Assembly (NCBI GenBank): GCA_016124655.1
Contig: WGNI01000002.1
Span: forward strand, 434,001 to 498,000
Direction of reading: 5' to 3'
DNA: 64,000 bases
DNA from: Alphaproteobacteria bacterium
GTDB taxonomy: Bacteria; Pseudomonadota; Alphaproteobacteria; Caulobacterales; Aquidulcibacteraceae
Below, piece after piece: positions 55,496 to 63,692 of this stretch. The notes beneath the pieces are model-generated. The model ran no database searches. It was given only the letters and a program-made list of their open reading frames with translations, and was not told the DNA's origin. Numbering within the stretch: the first letter of the stretch is position 1; each line of letters starts with the position of its first letter. Made by a program: the position numbers and the translations under genes.

Positions 55496-56611
55496 ATGGC
55501 CGATCTGTTCATTTCGTACGCCCGCGAAGACAAGCCGCGCGCCGATCTGGTGGCGCGGGGGCTGATGGAGCAGGGGCTCGATGTCTTCTGGGACAGCGAG
55601 ATTCCGCCGGGCCAGACCTGGGCCGATTATATCGAGGAAAAGCTCTCCAATTGCGCCGCCGTGGTGGTGCTGTGGAGCGCGAACTCGACCAAGTCGCATT
55701 GGGTGCGGGAAGAGGCGCGCATGGGTCGCGAACGCGGCAAGCTGATCCCCGCCGCGCTCGACAACTCGCCGCCGCCGTTCGGCTTCGCGGAAGTGCAATC
55801 GGCCGACCTTTCCGGCTGGACCGGCCAGCCCAATCATCCCGACTGGGAGCGCTTCATCGCGGCGGTGAAGGGCGCGGTGGCGCGCGGGGGCGCCAGCCCG
55901 CGCCCGGCGACAGGCGCAGCCGCGCCGCGGCCGCACACCTCCACGCCGCCGCCGCAACCGCAGCCGGCCTGGTCGGCGCCAGCGGGCGATGCGCCGAAGA
56001 AATCCAATCGCGGGCTTCTGATCGGCGGGGGCATTGCCGCCGGCGTGGTCGCGCTTCTGGCCGTATTCGCCGTGATTGGCGCCAATATGGACGATAGCGA
56101 GTCCAACGCGTCGTTCGACGACGCGGTGCAGACCGCGCAGTCGCAGATGGATGCGCCGGCCGGGGGCAATCCCACGCCGCAAGGCGTGATGACGCCAACA
56201 GCGCCGCAAGCGCAGGGCGGCATGCCGGATCAATACCGCGCTCAGCTCACCGGCCAGATCAACGAGGTGACGCAGCTTCTGTCGCAGCAAGGCTTTCAGC
56301 CGATCGGTCAGCCGTTCTTCGGCGGGCTGCGCGACGATGCGCAGGAACGCATTCCGCCGACCAATCTGGAGCAGGGCGGCGATTACCGGATTGTTGGCGT
56401 GTGCGACAATGATTGCAGCGATCTCGATCTCAGCCTGCGCGATGAGAACAACAACGAGATCGCCACCGACACGTCCACGGATGACCATCCCGTCGTCTCC
56501 AGCCAGCCGCAATGGACCGGGCCGTTTCATGTCGATGTGACGATGTATCAGTGCAACCATGCGCAAGGGTGCTATTACGCGCTCATGCTGTATGGCCGTC
56601 CGGCGAGTTGA
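55496..56611 (+). CDS. TIR protein with transmembrane helix and periplasmic four-cysteine domain
   Basis: The 371-residue protein has a TIR domain (1-130) close to the previous gene's (MADLFISYAREDKPRADLVA, DVFWDSEIPPGQTWADYIEE, WVREEARMGRERGKL). A Pro-rich linker (130-170), one helix (about 176-200: GLLIGGGIAAGVVALLAVFA), a Gln/Pro-rich stalk and a C-terminal domain with GGDYRIVGVCDNDCSDLDLS, DDHPVVSSQPQWTGPF and MYQCNHAQGCYYALMLYGR follow. By topology the TIR is cytosolic and the Cys domain periplasmic. The same domain is secreted alone by the gene at 46789. Its end overlaps an RHH gene. Confidence 0.9.
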   Translation: MADLFISYAREDKPRADLVARGLMEQGLDVFWDSEIPPGQTWADYIEEKLSNCAAVVVLWSANSTKSHWVREEARMGRERGKLIPAALDNSPPPFGFAEVQSADLSGWTGQPNHPDWERFIAAVKGAVARGGASPRPATGAAAPRPHTSTPPPQPQPAWSAPAGDAPKKSNRGLLIGGGIAAGVVALLAVFAVIGANMDDSESNASFDDAVQTAQSQMDAPAGGNPTPQGVMTPTAPQAQGGMPDQYRAQLTGQINEVTQLLSQQGFQPIGQPFFGGLRDDAQERIPPTNLEQGGDYRIVGVCDNDCSDLDLSLRDENNNEIATDTSTDDHPVVSSQPQWTGPFHVDVTMYQCNHAQGCYYALMLYGRPAS

Positions 56612-56819
56612 GCTTGTGCGTGAGCGCGTAGACGCGCGCGGCTGAGGCCAGCGGGCGATCGGGCGCGCTCGCCGCGCGCGCGGCGTCGATTGCGCCGATG
56701 AGCTGGGACATCGACAATCCATCCCGCGCCGCGATCGTTTCGAGAGCGGACCAAAATTCCGCCTCGAGCGCCAGCGAGGTGCGGTGGCCGGCGATGGTGA
56801 TCGAGCGCTTCTCCAACAT
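56583..56819 (-). CDS. RHH_4-type ribbon-helix-helix protein
   Basis: The 78-residue protein starts MLEKRSITIAGHRTSLALEAEFWSAL and has GLSMSQLIGAIDAAR, the RHH_4 (ribbon-helix-helix) layout seen in alphaproteobacteria near fumC and DUF4169. It may bind DNA as a dimer. It overlaps the end of the TIR gene by 29 bases on the opposite strand. Here it is separated from DUF4169 and fumC by other genes. Confidence 0.82.
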   Translation of the reverse strand: MLEKRSITIAGHRTSLALEAEFWSALETIAARDGLSMSQLIGAIDAARAASAPDRPLASAARVYALTHKLNSPDGHTA

Positions 56820-56879
56820 GAATGCAATTTAGCATTGTCGCCGACGCGCGCAGCGAAAAGTGTGGCGATGCGATTTGGA

Positions 56880-57224
56880 GCGCGGACGCCCTCGTCGGCG
56901 CGAATGTCTTGTCGCGGGCAGGGGCGAGGGCGCCGCTGCTCCGAGGAGCAGAATACGCCGGCTTGGCCCTGGCGAAGGCCAGGGCCCATGACCACAAGAG
57001 ATGGCGAGAATGGGCCACGACCCGCGTCGGGGCCAAGCGCCACGGGCTGTGACGCGTGGCGCGCGGACGCCCTCATCCGCGTTTTGTTTCGATCTTGAGC
57101 AAGCAGTGGCGGGGGCGCCTTTGCTCCGAGCGGCGGAATACGAAGGCTCGGCCCTGGCGAAGGCCAGGGCCCATGACCATAAGCGATGGCGACAATGGGC
57201 CCCGACCTGCGTCGGGGCCGAGCG
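56880..57224. repeat. two ~160-bp direct repeats in a 453-bp gene-free stretch
   Basis: Copies at 56880-57040 and 57061-57224 share GCGCGGACGCCCTC at the start, GGCCCTGGCGAAGGCCAGGGCCC in the middle (a perfect palindrome core of CCCTGG...CCAGGG) and CGCGTCGGGGCC near the end; the inner parts differ. No reading frame in 56820-57272 looks real. GCGCGGACG-type ends recur near 62005 and 62222. Confidence 0.75.
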
Positions 57225-57272
57225 CATTCGCGTACCGCTTCGACCCCTTCAAAAAAGGTGCGCGCCCGCGCC

Positions 57273-58367
57273 TTACACCAGCTCCGCCAGGGCGGAAGGT
57301 TCGAACGCGGAAAGCGCATCGAAGCGGCGCTCGCGCACTTTCACTGCCCAGTCCGGATCGGAGATCAGCGCGCGGCCGACGGCGACGAGGTCGAACTCGT
57401 CGGCCGCGAGGCGGGCCTCCAGTTCGGTGAAGTCGCCGACAGCGGAGCTTTCGCCGCGGAACGTCATGACGAAATCGGCGCCCTTCAAACCGACGGAGCC
57501 GACGGTCATGGTCGGCAGGCCGGTGAGCTTCTTGGTCCAGCCGGCGAGATTGAGCGGCGAGCCTTCGAATTCCGGCTCCCAGAAACGGCGCGTGGAGCAA
57601 TGGAAGATGTCGACGCCGGCGTCGGCCAGCGGCGCCAGGAAGCGGGCGAGGTCGTCCGGGGTGGGCGCGAGGCGGGCGTCGAAATCCTGCTGCTTCCATT
57701 GCGAGAAACGGAAAATAAGCGGGAAGTCGGGGCCTGCGCGCTTGCGCGCTTCGCGCACGATTTCGGCCGCGAACGTGGTACGTGCGACCATGTCGCCGCC
57801 GAAGCGGTCGCTGCGCCGGTTGGATTGTTCCCAGAAGAATTGGTCGATCAGGTAGCCGTGGGCGCCGTGAAACTCGACCGCGTCGCAACCGATGCGCTTG
57901 GCGTCGACGGTGGCCTTAGCGAAAGCGTCAATCGTGTCGGCGATGTCGGCGTCGCTCATCGGCTCGCCGATTTGTTTTCCGGACGCGGAAAGACCGGACG
58001 GGCCGTCGGACGGCGCGTCAGGATGGGCGCCGGCGCCGACATTGCGGATCATGCCCTGGTGCCAGATCTGGGGCGCGAACTTGCCGCCGGCGGCGTGGAC
58101 CGCCTCAACCACGCGGGCCCAACCGGCAAGGCTTTCGGGCGCGTGGAAGTTGGGAATGTTGGTATCGTTGGAGGCGCCGGGGCGATCGACGGTCGTGCCC
58201 TCGGAAATGATCAGGCCAACGCCGCCCGCTGCGCGGCGCGCATAATAGGCCGCGACATCGGGGCCTGGCACGCTGCCGGGACTCTTCGAGCGCGTCATCG
58301 GCGCCATGACGACGCGATTGGGCAGGGACAGGGACTTCAGCTGAAAAGGGGAAAACAGGTCGGTCAT
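57273..58367 (-). CDS. NADH:flavin oxidoreductase, Old Yellow Enzyme family
   Basis: The 364-residue FMN beta/alpha-barrel has LSLPNRVVMAPMTRSKS, the substrate-binding VEFHGAHGYLIDQFFWEQSNRRSD and the phosphate-binding LVAVGRALISDPDW. It probably reduces activated alkenes (enoate reductase type) with NAD(P)H. It stands with DUF4169 and a CoA transferase on the same strand. Substrate unknown. Confidence 0.92.
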   Translation of the reverse strand: MTDLFSPFQLKSLSLPNRVVMAPMTRSKSPGSVPGPDVAAYYARRAAGGVGLIISEGTTVDRPGASNDTNIPNFHAPESLAGWARVVEAVHAAGGKFAPQIWHQGMIRNVGAGAHPDAPSDGPSGLSASGKQIGEPMSDADIADTIDAFAKATVDAKRIGCDAVEFHGAHGYLIDQFFWEQSNRRSDRFGGDMVARTTFAAEIVREARKRAGPDFPLIFRFSQWKQQDFDARLAPTPDDLARFLAPLADAGVDIFHCSTRRFWEPEFEGSPLNLAGWTKKLTGLPTMTVGSVGLKGADFVMTFRGESSAVGDFTELEARLAADEFDLVAVGRALISDPDWAVKVRERRFDALSAFEPSALAELV

Positions 58368-58447
58368 GAGGCTCCTCGCGCGGTTTAGATGACGCGCCTG
58401 GGGATGCGGCGAAAGGCTTTCAGGGCTCAGAATTTCTCAAGCGCGCT

Positions 58448-58624
58448 TCATTCTTCGCGGCGATGGCCATCGAGATCGCGGGCGGCTTTGTCCTTGGTTG
58501 CGCGGGTTGCGGCTTTTTCGGCCTTGGTGCGGCCGTGCTGAAGCCGCGCGGCGGCGGCGGACTTGTCTGCGTCGTCGCGGGCGCGGGCTTTCTTGGCGCG
58601 GCGCAGGTTGACGATTTCGGCCAT
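58448..58624 (-). CDS. DUF4169 family small protein
   Basis: The 58-residue basic protein begins MAEIVNLRRAKKARARDDAD and continues as a charged helix (AAAARLQHGRTKAEKAATRA). This is the DUF4169 pattern, seen widely in alphaproteobacteria near fumC and RHH_4 genes. ATG 58624 gives the exact family start; an upstream ATG at 58648 does not. Function unknown. Confidence 0.85.
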   Translation of the reverse strand: MAEIVNLRRAKKARARDDADKSAAAARLQHGRTKAEKAATRATKDKAARDLDGHRREE

Positions 58625-58681
58625 GGGCGATCCTTTGTGTTGCGCCATTGTACCCGCGTTTTCAGGGGCGGGGATAGCGCG

Positions 58682-59896
58682 TCACCAAATCGGATCGCGC
58701 GGGGCGCCTTTGACGCGTTCGCGCTGCGGCTCCGGCGCGCGGCCGAGTTGGCGCAAGACATCGGCGCGGGCCTCGTCGAGATTGGGCGCCGGCGGGCGCG
58801 TGGGATCACGCGGATAGCCGGAAATGTTGAACGCGGCGCCGGGCATTTTCAGCACGCCCATTTCGGGATCGTTGACTTCGACAAACATGCCGCGCGCGTT
58901 CAATTGCGGATCGGCGGCGACGTCGGCCATGTCATGGATCGGCGCGCACGGCACGCCGGCTGTTTCCAGAAGGCGCAACCATTCCGCGGCGGGTTTGCCC
59001 GCGAGGGCTAATTCGATGTCGTGCTTCAGCGCTGCATGATTGGCGTAGCGCGCAAACACGCCGGCGTAACGATCATCGGTTTTCCATGCCGGGCGATCGA
59101 TGGCGTCGCTGAGCTTCTGGAACAGGTCGTCATTGGCGCAGGCGATGGCGATGCGCGCGTCCTGGGTTTGAAACACGTCGAAGGGCGTGATCACGGGATG
59201 GCGCGAGCCTGTGGGCGCTTGGGTTTCGCCGGTGGCGAGATAGCGCACGAGCGAAGCCTCCAACAGCATCGTCTGGCAATCGTACATGGCCATGTCGATG
59301 ACGCGGCCCTTGCCGCTGGCGCGGCGCTCATAAAGTGCGGCCATGATCGCCATCGCGGTGAACATGCCTGCGCCGGTGTCGGCGAGCGAAATGCCGAGGC
59401 GCACGCCGGGGCCGCCCTCGGGTCCGTTGATCGACATCATGCCGCCGAGCGCCTGGACGATGAGATCGTAAGCGGGGCGGTCTCTATAGGGGCCGGTCTG
59501 GCCGAAACCGGAAATGCGCGCGAAGATCAGCGCGGGAAACTTTTGCGCGATGACATCGGCGCCGTAACCGAGTTTCTCCATCGTGCCGGGGCGAAAATTT
59601 TCGACCAGCACGTCGGCCTGGGCAGCGAGCGCTTCGAAGGTCGCGCGATCATCGGCCGCGTTGAGATCGAGCGCGAGGGAGCGCTTGCCGCGATTGACGG
59701 AGGCGAAATAGACGCTTTCGCCGTTCTGGTAGGGCGGGAAGAGGCGCGTGTCGTCGCCATGGCCGGGACGTTCGATCTTGATGACTTCCGCGCCCAGCTC
59801 CCAAAGCAGCAGCGTACAGAACGGGCCGGCTAGAACGCGCGTCAGATCGAGCACGCGCACGCCATGCAAGGGACCGCGCGGATGAGGCTCAGGCAT
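58682..59896 (-). CDS. CaiB/BaiF-type family III CoA transferase
   Basis: The 404-residue protein has GVRVLDLTRVLAGPFCTLLL at the start, ADVLVENFRPGTMEKLG, the region around the acylated Asp (AYDLIVQALGGMMSINGPEG) and GRVIDMAMYDCQTMLLE. It moves CoA between carboxylic acids in the cytoplasm. ATG 59896 is used; upstream ATG 59935 adds a non-homologous basic tail. Substrate unknown. Confidence 0.9.
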   Translation of the reverse strand: MPEPHPRGPLHGVRVLDLTRVLAGPFCTLLLWELGAEVIKIERPGHGDDTRLFPPYQNGESVYFASVNRGKRSLALDLNAADDRATFEALAAQADVLVENFRPGTMEKLGYGADVIAQKFPALIFARISGFGQTGPYRDRPAYDLIVQALGGMMSINGPEGGPGVRLGISLADTGAGMFTAMAIMAALYERRASGKGRVIDMAMYDCQTMLLEASLVRYLATGETQAPTGSRHPVITPFDVFQTQDARIAIACANDDLFQKLSDAIDRPAWKTDDRYAGVFARYANHAALKHDIELALAGKPAAEWLRLLETAGVPCAPIHDMADVAADPQLNARGMFVEVNDPEMGVLKMPGAAFNISGYPRDPTRPPAPNLDEARADVLRQLGRAPEPQRERVKGAPRDPIW

Positions 59897-60147
59897 GGAC
59901 TTCCTTTCCGGCGATTGAGGGCGGCGGGGCCGCACGCCTTCTCTACGCCGGATCGGACCGCGTCACCATCGCCGCTGCGCTTCGGGGCCAGGCCGCGGCG
60001 GCGCTCAAGGCGGAACGGCGCGGCGCGCTTTGCGCGAACCGCAGGATGCAGCGCAGTTGCGCCAACGCATCGCGCGCCGTCCCATCGCCTTTAAGCCGCC
60101 GCCGCGGCCTGACGCTCAGGACGCTTGCGTGGTTTGACAACTAAGAA

Positions 60148-60179
60148 AACGCTCCCGCGGCGCGGACCGCGGGAGCGTT
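60148..60179 (-). terminator. rho-independent terminator of the UrcA gene
   Basis: Perfect 13-base arms AACGCTCCCGCGG/CCGCGGGAGCGTT with a six-base loop lie 6 bases past the UrcA stop. On the minus strand the hairpin is followed by TTTCTTAG, a T-rich tract, fitting an intrinsic terminator. The stretch 59897-60147 upstream has no convincing gene. Confidence 0.75.
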
Positions 60180-60185
60180 GGGTTC

Positions 60186-60551
60186 TTAGCCTTCGCGCGA
60201 TGCAAGCGAAGCGGTGCGCGCGGGCGCTGCGCCGTGGCGATCGGCGTACGCACTCGTCACGCTGGCGACGCCGAGGGTTTCGACGGTGTTGGCGATGGTT
60301 TCAGCGACGCATTCGCGCTGAAAGCGCTGCGTGCGCAGATCGGCGCGGCCAGACGTCACGCCGCATGCGGATTCCGAGGCGCGCTCAATGCGATTGAGCA
60401 TCGCGTCGACGCCTTCGGTGGAATTCAGGTTCAGATCGCCGTATTGCACGGTGACCGTGCGCGCTTCAGAATCCATCGCCAGCGCGGAAATAGGCGCTGC
60501 GGCGAAGGCTGCGGCCAGTGACGTTGCGATCGCCAGGGCTGTGCGGGTCAT
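60186..60551 (-). CDS. UrcA family protein, secreted
   Basis: The 121-residue protein has a signal peptide (RTALAIATSLAAAFAAAPISALA) and the UrcA family pattern VQYGDLNLNSTEGVDAMLNRIERASESACG, then a second Cys in RFQRECVAETIANTV. The two Cys may form a disulfide. UrcA proteins are common in Caulobacterales and sphingomonads; function unknown. GGAGCA precedes ATG 60551. It has its own terminator. Confidence 0.88.
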   Translation of the reverse strand: MTRTALAIATSLAAAFAAAPISALAMDSEARTVTVQYGDLNLNSTEGVDAMLNRIERASESACGVTSGRADLRTQRFQRECVAETIANTVETLGVASVTSAYADRHGAAPARTASLASREG

Positions 60552-60841
60552 GGGGGATTGCTCCTTTAATCTTGTCTCACGCGGCCGCCGACCGGCCCCG
60601 CTTCGTGCGCGTTCGCCCAGCGTTCAGTGGCGTGCGCATGACAAGAGATGCGGACAGTGCGCACTTCAGATGCGGCGCGGATGCGGCGTGGTCGATAAAA
60701 AATCCGTCGCTTGCTTGTGGCGCTTGAGCCGGGCGTGTGACGGCGCTGTGACGATTGCGACGAAGCGCAAGCTTCGCGCGACGAACGACCGGACGGGATG
60801 GCTGGTCATTGCCGCTTGCCGCTTGCGCGGCGCATTTGATC

Positions 60842-61309
60842 TCAAACGTGCGGGCCGTTCGCCGCAACCTGGCCGAGGTTCAACACATGGCTAAAGGGTC
60901 GTTGATGAACCGGGGCAAATCCCAAGGCCTCCCAGAAGGCGAAGGCTTGGGGCGCGTTGCGCGCGTTAACAGTGATTGTGCTGGTCCACTGCGCTGCTTG
61001 TTGAATTGCTGCGCCGGCGAGCGCGCGGCCGACGCCGGCGCCGCGGTTGTGCGGCAGCACGTAGAAGCGGCGCATGCGCGCGGCGGCGTTTGGCGCGGAG
61101 GGTTCGCGGGTTACGCCGCCGACGGCCACGAGATCGTCGGCGACGCATGCGGCGAACAGCGCTTCGCCGGGTTTTGAAAACGTTTCAGCGTCAGACAAAT
61201 ACTCCTCCGCCAGGCGGTCGATGTGGCGCATGCCTTCTTCTCGTGCAGCGGCGCGCAGCGTGCCAAAGCCTTCGGGGAGGGCGTCGAGGATGCGGATGAT
61301 TTGGATCAA
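60842..61309 (-). CDS. GNAT-family N-acetyltransferase
   Basis: The 155-residue protein has the GNAT acetyl-CoA motif A (MRRFYVLPHNRGAGVGRALA) and motif B (ITVNARNAPQAFAFWEALGF). Target unknown. It lies next to the CcdAB pair; GNAT toxins exist, but this one is a plain GNAT with no antitoxin of that type. The 290 bases before the UrcA gene hold nothing else visible. Confidence 0.87.
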   Translation of the reverse strand: MIQIIRILDALPEGFGTLRAAAREEGMRHIDRLAEEYLSDAETFSKPGEALFAACVADDLVAVGGVTREPSAPNAAARMRRFYVLPHNRGAGVGRALAGAAIQQAAQWTSTITVNARNAPQAFAFWEALGFAPVHQRPFSHVLNLGQVAANGPHV

Positions 61310-61335
61310 TGTGGCGACGGTCTGGTGTGCGCTTT

Positions 61336-61647
61336 CTAGAATCCGAGAAAGATGAGGTCGACAGCCGACATCAAGCGATCCCGCAGATCGATCGCCCGAC
61401 CAATCGGTTGGGACAGCGATCGTGTCCGCACCGCACTCATGGCTTGCAGAAGGATGACGAAAGGTTCCCCGTCGACCGTCACCGCATGCTGCAGCACCGC
61501 GTTCGCGCCGGGGTCGGGCTTTCGAACGAGCGGGGCGACAATTACAGTTTGGATCGATGGGAGAAGGTCCGCCTGCACCTGAATGACGTAGGGCGCCGTA
61601 CCTCGTGCCGACGGCAGCGGGTTCGCGTAGATGTCAAACTGCGCCAT
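61336..61647 (-). CDS. ccdB: CcdB-family toxin
   Basis: The 103-residue protein begins MAQFDIYANPLPSARGTAPYVI and has VIVAPLVRKPD and VILLQAMSAVRTRSL, ending DLRDRLMSAVDLIFLGF, the CcdB pattern. CcdB toxins poison DNA gyrase. ATG 61647 gives the family start; an upstream ATG at 61677 overlaps ccdA. It lies two bases after the antitoxin gene. Confidence 0.9.
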   Translation of the reverse strand: MAQFDIYANPLPSARGTAPYVIQVQADLLPSIQTVIVAPLVRKPDPGANAVLQHAVTVDGEPFVILLQAMSAVRTRSLSQPIGRAIDLRDRLMSAVDLIFLGF

Positions 61648-61649
61648 GG

Positions 61650-61895
61650 TCAGACAACGCTGTGACCCTCGCACCACAAACCGTGCTTGTCGATGTAGGC
61701 GTCGTAGGACGCGAGTTCGGCGTCATGCGCGCGCCGCCATGCCTCTCGCTCTGCTTGTTTCGCTGTTGCAGACGTTCGATCCGCCGCCTTTCTGTCCATC
61801 AAGCGCTGCACATAGGCCTGGGGGTCGACGCCGGCGGCGCGCAGGCGCGCCATCAGGTCGGAATCGATCTCAACGGTCAGCTTCTCTTTGCCCAT
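61650..61895 (-). CDS. ccdA: CcdA-family antitoxin
   Basis: The 81-residue protein has an N-terminal ribbon-helix-helix part (KLTVEIDSDLMARLRAAGVD) and a C-terminal tail (REAWRRAHDAELASYDAYID, ending HGLW) typical of CcdA. It neutralises CcdB and likely represses the pair. The first gene of the operon, with ccdB two bases downstream. Confidence 0.88.
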   Translation of the reverse strand: MGKEKLTVEIDSDLMARLRAAGVDPQAYVQRLMDRKAADRTSATAKQAEREAWRRAHDAELASYDAYIDKHGLWCEGHSVV

Positions 61896-62038
61896 GCGCG
61901 CATCCTAGCACGATTTGCCGGGGCGGGGATAAGGCGGGCGTGCGGGAAGCCGAGCCTTACGGAATTGCGCCGCTCTCGTTTCTCGTTGCGTCGCCAAGAA
62001 ACAAAGCGCGGACGGGGGCGTCCGCAGTCCAGAAAGTC

Positions 62039-62187
62039 ACCCCCCTCGTCGCTCCGCGCGGTTTATGCTTTTTACCCCCCTCGTCGCTCCGCGCGGTTTA
62101 TGCTTTTTACCCCCCTCGTCGCTCCGCGCGGTTTATGGTTTTTACCCCCCTCGTCGCTCCGCGACGCTCCCCCCTTACAGGGGGGAG
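62039..62187. repeat. 35-bp tandem repeat and G-run hairpin before ccdA/after fumC
   Basis: Three full 35-base units, starting at 62039, 62074 and 62109, plus a partial fourth at 62144, share CCCCCCTCGTCGCTCCGCG and GGTTTATG followed by a T-run. They are followed by CTCCCCCC/GGGGGGAG (62167-62187). The region 61896-62252 holds no gene. The units are nearly identical, so the array is probably recent and length-variable. Confidence 0.85.
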
Positions 62188-62252
62188 ATGTGTGCTGGAC
62201 CGTACGCAAGGCCATATCGAAGCGCGGACGAGGGCGTCCGCGCGCCGATCCT

Positions 62253-63641
62253 TCACCCTGGCGCGATCATTTTTTCCGGGCGCACGATGGCGTCGAATTC
62301 GTCCGCCGTGACATAGCCGCCGCCGACGGCCTCTTCGCGTAGCGTCGTGCCGTTCTTGTGCGCGGTCTTGGCGATCTTGGCGGCGTTGTCGTAGCCGATC
62401 TTCGGCGCCAAAGCCGTGACGAGCATCAGCGAGCGCTCCATCGCGGCTTTGATGTTGGTTTCGCGCGCTTCGATGCCGGCGACGCAATGGTCGGCAAAGC
62501 TGACCGCGGCGTCGCCAATCAGGCGCGCGGATTGAATGAAATTGTAGATCACGACCGGCTTGAACACGTTGAGTTCGAAATGGCCCTGGCTTGCGGCGAA
62601 GGAAATCGTGGCGTGATTGCCGAGCACTTGCGCGCACACCATGGTCAGCGCTTCCGACTGCGTGGGGTTGACCTTGCCAGGCATGATGGAGGAGCCGGGC
62701 TCATTCTCCGGCAGAGACAATTCGCCCAGACCCGAGCGCGGACCCGACCCCAGAAAACGAATATCGTTGGCGATCTTGAACAGATCCATCGCGCTGGCGT
62801 TGAGGGCGCCGTGCGCGAAGGCGAGCGCGCCGTGGCTGGCGAGCGCTTCGAATTTATTGGGCGCGGTAACGAAGGGCAGCGCGGTTAATTTCGCGACTTT
62901 CGCGGCGAACAATTCGGCGAAGCCTTCGGGCGCGTTCAGCCCGGTGCCGACGGCGGTGCCGCCCTGCGCGAGTTCATACAAATCCACCATGCTCTCTTCG
63001 ATGCGGCGGATGGAGCTTTCCACCGCATGGGCGTAACCGGAAAATTCCTGGCCCAAGGTCAGCGGCGTGGCGTCCTGCGTATGCGTGCGGCCGATCTTGA
63101 TGATGTGGGCGAAGCTTTCCTGCTTGCGCACGAGCGCGGCGTGCAGCTTGGTCAGCGCGGGCAGGGTTTCGCGGGCGAGAAATTCAGCGGCCGCAATGTG
63201 CATGGCGGTGGGGAACACGTCGTTCGAGCTTTGCGACATGTTGACGTGATCATTGGGATGGATCGGCTTCTTTGAGCCCATCTCGCCGCCGAGCATTTCG
63301 ATGGCGCGGTTGGAGATCACCTCATTGGCGTTCATGTTGGTCTGCGTGCCGGAGCCGGTCTGCCACACGCTCAAGGGAAAGTGCGCGTCGAGCTTGCCGT
63401 CGATCACGTCCTGCGCGGCGTCGATGATCGCCTTGCCGAGCGCTGCATCGAGACGGCCGAGCTCCATGTTGGCTTCCGCGGCGGCGCGCTTGACCACGCC
63501 CAGCGCGCGGATCAGCGCTTTCGGCATCTTTTCTTCGCCGATCTTGAAATTGCCCAGGGAGCGCTGCGCCTGCGCGCCCCAGTATTTGTCGGCCTCGACC
63601 TGGATGGGGCCGAAGGTGTCGGTTTCTGTGCGCATGGTCAT
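62253..63641 (-). CDS. fumC: class II fumarate hydratase
   Basis: The 462-residue protein has the fumarase/aspartase signature [69 protein letters not shown] and [17 protein letters not shown]. It hydrates fumarate to malate in the TCA cycle. Start ATG 63641 or ATG 63635. In related genomes DUF4169 and RHH_4 genes often follow it; here they lie 4-6 kb away. Confidence 0.96.
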   Translation of the reverse strand: MTMRTETDTFGPIQVEADKYWGAQAQRSLGNFKIGEEKMPKALIRALGVVKRAAAEANMELGRLDAALGKAIIDAAQDVIDGKLDAHFPLSVWQTGSGTQTNMNANEVISNRAIEMLGGEMGSKKPIHPNDHVNMSQSSNDVFPTAMHIAAAEFLARETLPALTKLHAALVRKQESFAHIIKIGRTHTQDATPLTLGQEFSGYAHAVESSIRRIEESMVDLYELAQGGTAVGTGLNAPEGFAELFAAKVAKLTALPFVTAPNKFEALASHGALAFAHGALNASAMDLFKIANDIRFLGSGPRSGLGELSLPENEPGSSIMPGKVNPTQSEALTMVCAQVLGNHATISFAASQGHFELNVFKPVVIYNFIQSARLIGDAAVSFADHCVAGIEARETNIKAAMERSLMLVTALAPKIGYDNAAKIAKTAHKNGTTLREEAVGGGYVTADEFDAIVRPEKMIAPG

Positions 63642-63692
63642 CCGGCGAACTCCGTCAGTGCGGCGCTGGCGTAGCGCTGCGATGCGCGCGCA

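Noticed and set aside
56880-57224. CRISPR array
   Set aside because: Only two long imperfect copies, no short regular repeats and no cas genes nearby.
55364-57319. 651-codon minus frame over the TIR-TM gene and repeats
   Set aside because: It crosses a clear plus-strand gene, the RHH gene in another frame and repeat DNA; composition is antisense-like.
59943-60140. 65-codon minus frame before the UrcA terminator
   Set aside because: Arg/Ala-rich with no ribosome binding site or family; likely chance.
60842-61895. Three-part toxin system of GNAT, CcdB and CcdA
   Set aside because: The GNAT gene has its own 26-base gap and resembles ordinary GNATs; only ccdAB shows toxin-antitoxin features.
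62039-62172. CRISPR or attachment site
   Set aside because: The units are directly adjacent with no spacers, so this is a plain tandem repeat; no integrase or tRNA is present.
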